A DNA stretch of 64,000 nucleotides from Casuarina equisetifolia (Eukaryota > Streptophyta > Magnoliopsida > Fagales > Casuarinaceae): contig CM052358.1 of the NCBI GenBank assembly GCA_028551475.1, positions 10,213,938 through 10,277,937 on the forward strand, in the 5' to 3' direction. Position numbers and translations under genes: made by a program. Under the pieces are notes generated by a model. That model was not told the DNA's origin. It ran no database searches and saw only the letters and a list, made by a program, of their open reading frames with translations. Shown one piece after another: positions 61,211 through 64,000 of the stretch. Each line of letters opens with the position of its first letter. The first letter of the stretch is position 1.

Positions 61211-61749
61211 CCACCCCTTTTAACAAAAAAATTATCCCAAGGTATAAGCCTAGTAATCAAGTTTACATAAGACTCATCCTTAATAATAAGAAAATGCATC
61301 TAATAATCTATTTATTAAATTATAGAATAGGGGTAACAATCCCATCCCCTTCCAAAAAGGTGGGCGGAGAGTTGTTTTCTGGTGGCTAGCTAGCATAATG
61401 GGTGAAGGGCTGATGATGCTATGGTTTACGATTTGCAGGTCATGTGCCGGCCTTCAATTGGAAGTGGATGATTAGTCCTCCTTCTTGATCTATTGGTCAC
61501 CGTTTTGATGATGGCTAGAAATGGGAGGTAGCTCTTTAGTCTACGAACAACCTCCCTTTCCTTTTGGAAAGTTTCACGTGGTCTACCCCTATCTTTCCTT
61601 GTGGAAAGTCTCACATATCTTACTGTCTTCAGCCATTTAGTAGTTGCACATGGCCTTCAAATCATCTTGTATTTCAGTCATGTCATTGTGTAACTCTGCC
61701 CCACTGTGGTGTCTTTGATCCCATTTTTTACATGCATGATAATTAGAAC
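61211..61749. other. Sequence between the two direct repeats
   Basis: It begins with TTCCACCCCTTTTAACAAAAAAATT-type sequence after copy 1 and holds no recognisable coding domain. A 62-codon minus-strand frame (61426-61614) is basic and arginine-rich but unlike any known family. Confidence 0.4.
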
Positions 61750-62065
61750 ACGTAACTAAGTCTTAAAGGGGTCGATTAACATTCATTTGGCGCAATTTTG
61801 GGTTATTTTAGATAATCTAGGATGTTTGAGTCCTTAGGGGTGCATGAGAACTTTTGTTTTCATCAAAGGAACAACCACACTTTTGTTTTCATTGAAAGGA
61901 AAACATAACCTCTTAAACTAGATTTTTTAAACTATCTTTCACTTTAAATACAACCCCCCCCCCCCCCCCCCCCCGGGGTGCTTAATAACTTTCCATGCAT
62001 CCACTACCTAGTAACTTCTACTACATCTACTACTTAATAACTTCTACACACGTAACACTCTTTTA
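61750..62065 (+). repeat. Dispersed direct repeat, copy 2
   Basis: Second copy of the repeat at 60850-61210, with a run of 21 C (61954-61974) inserted or expanded inside it. Confidence 0.55.
61954..61974. repeat. Poly-C run
   Basis: Twenty-one consecutive C followed by GGGG. Such runs are rare in plant nuclear DNA and are also a common place for sequencing or assembly error. Confidence 0.9.
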
Positions 62066-64000
62066 CTTTGTTGTTAAGTGGATCTCTTCAATGATGTAGT
62101 GTAAGATACCATAATTTCTCCTTGCTTAAGAGTTTCTAGTGTAGTATAATTGGCTTTGATTCTTAAGTTCGTGACGATTGATGTTTTTCTTTTTTCAAAT
62201 ATCTCTTTTGTTGTTATTGTTTAAGTTATGACTTCGTAGATTATTCAATTCTTAGTTTGAAGCTTTTAATATCAATGTTCTGTTGTCATAAAAATCAATT
62301 CTTTTCTATTAAAGAAAAATTAAAATGAATACATTATTCATTCATAACATAAAAAGGACTTATTGGTTGGAAGAAAATTCTCCATTTATCCAGAACTCTT
62401 ATGCTAATGTTTAATCTAATTTCTACCTAAATTAAAGACAAATTTTACAGTACGAAGTGGCAAAACAAGTTTTCAAAAATTGACCTGATTTTTCCTTGAT
62501 CAGATCAGTTATTTACTATATAAAGGTAGGATTTCAAATAGATTTAAAGATTACAGAAAATAGGTTAGGATTAGAATATGGATAAAGTTTCCAACATGAA
62601 CTCTACTCAACGCGAACTTTAACTATACTAAAAGGTGTAGTCACTCGGCCAATATGTGTTTGTCATATATGTATATACACCTAATTTTATTCTGCACTGT
62701 TCTTGTTTTTCTAACTCTTTAAGCACCATACTCTTTTTTAGCAACAACCACCTTTTTCTCTTAGATCTGGTCAAAGATCTTTTTAGATCATAATTATTCG
62801 ATGTGTTCTTCGTTCATCTTTACGAACATAGACAATTCATATTCATTTTTTATTGAAAACAAGTAATAAGTATTCTTCTTTTGACTGAAGACAAAGTGAA
62901 TACCTATTCCTCGTCAAATGAAATCCATGTTCTTACCTCGGAGGCTGTTCCTAACTCCTCTGAATTTGAAATTTCAAAGGCAAAGGTAGACCAAGAAGAT
63001 TAGAGGTTCCTTTTCTTTTTTTTCACTCTTTCAACTTTACATAAGGAAGAAACATGATATACATTCAATCCTCGTTATGGAGTCATACTCGTGCCAGGCT
63101 AAAAGTCTCTAGCATGGCTGGCCAGAGAATACACCGGTTGATCCATTCGTCCAAATAACTCAATCAAACATTGACACATTTGATCCTATCACCTGTTAGA
63201 GATAACGTTTCAGAATTTTCCCCCGCCACCTAAAGTAATCCTTTGGGGTCTTCAACTTTACCCGACAAGAGCAAATGGTCTTTCTGTTTTTATCTATATG
63301 ACCATCTCAAAAGTGTTGCATTATTGTAACATAATTCTAGAATTCTACATATTTTATTTCCAACCTGGCCTCCTTTTTAAAGAGAACAAACTGTGGGCTA
63401 GGCTATTTTCAACCTATAAGGTCTCCATAGGAAGGTCATGAGAATTTGCAGCATACACTTAACTGTTTTTATTTTTCTTTTCTAAGTAAAATTTGAATAA
63501 TATAATAATTATCGAAACATGATAATTATCTACCTTTATGATGAGATCAATCACAATATTACATCAAACCAAATATGGTCTCGTCAAGTTTCCAAACATA
63601 CTAAATACACAAGTTTTCAATTATTTTGAGTTTTTTTTAACCCAAAATACTATATCTTTTTTAAGTATTTTAATAACTTCAAAAGTTTTACATTCAGAAC
63701 TTATTTAATGTTCCTAAAGGTTCTAACGGCCAAAAGGATTGAACTGACCAGTTTAAACGTACGTTCATATGACAGTACTCTGCACATCAAACTCTTTACT
63801 GCGACCATCATTCTAGCTGTGAAGGCCCACAATCAATCTTCTTCAACTAAAGAGAAAAGGGACAAGCCAAGAGACGTAACCAAAAGAGCGTCTCGAGATT
63901 CTATCATGGTCATCATTTCTTGTTGCATTTTCTATCACCTAATAGGTCAAAAGTTACGTTCATCCAAGTTGGGTGATAATTCAAGCATTTCCTTAAAAGA
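62066..64000. other. Intergenic, nothing recognised
   Basis: AT-rich sequence with no open frame of note, no domain and no repeat partner found in the window. Confidence 0.5.

Noticed and set aside
1-64000. CRISPR array, bacterial operon or organelle insertion
   Set aside because: No regularly spaced short repeats, no bacterial genes and no chloroplast or mitochondrial genes were recognised anywhere in the window.

Overview
The window is nuclear DNA of a flowering plant, almost certainly a woody-type eudicot. It is AT-rich, with spliced genes, GT-AG introns, plant-only gene families (L-type lectin receptor kinase, a DUO1-type R2R3 MYB, a plant SWIM/MULE-like protein) and nested retrotransposon relics. 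The species cannot be fixed from sequence alone. There are no bacterial operons, no CRISPR array and no convincing tRNA or rRNA gene.

Layout. 0.9-9.9 kb: a Ty1/copia-type element with 1.9-kb LTRs, a gag relic and no pol, carrying a 1.73-kb solo LTR with a perfect 5-bp duplication. 9.95-12.6 kb: a decayed Ty3/gypsy chromovirus coding region. 13.6-14.1 kb: a small reverse-strand copia RT relic. 15.7-21.9 kb: a decayed forward LINE split by a second solo LTR, also with a perfect 5-bp duplication. 22.9-24.9 kb: an intact intronless lectin receptor kinase gene on the minus strand. 24.7-36.1 kb: a large near-palindrome. Its left arm includes the 5' end of the kinase gene; its right arm carries a broken head-to-head copy of that 5' end and is interrupted by a 6.2-kb reverse-strand LINE. 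36.1-42.1 kb: a rearranged pile of reverse-strand copia fragments and LTR pieces.

From 43 kb on the window is gene-rich: a two-exon 55-residue protein gene (43.3-45.1 kb), a six-coding-exon SWIM zinc-finger/MULE-transposase-like gene (49.2-53.5 kb), a three-exon DUO1-like MYB gene (54.7-56.2 kb), and a four-exon histidine-phosphatase (phosphoglycerate mutase-like) gene convergent with it (57.2-58.6 kb). The last 5 kb are non-coding, with a tRNA-derived SINE, microsatellites and a pair of short dispersed direct repeats.

The genes do not form one pathway. The kinase is a cell-surface receptor, the MYB is predicted to control male germline genes, the SWIM protein looks like a transposase-derived nuclear protein, and the phosphatase-like enzyme is probably a neighbour by ancestry. 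The most unusual structure is the kinase-associated palindrome, a natural source of fold-back RNA if transcribed. All splice models here were built by hand from reading frame, splice signals and protein-family fit.
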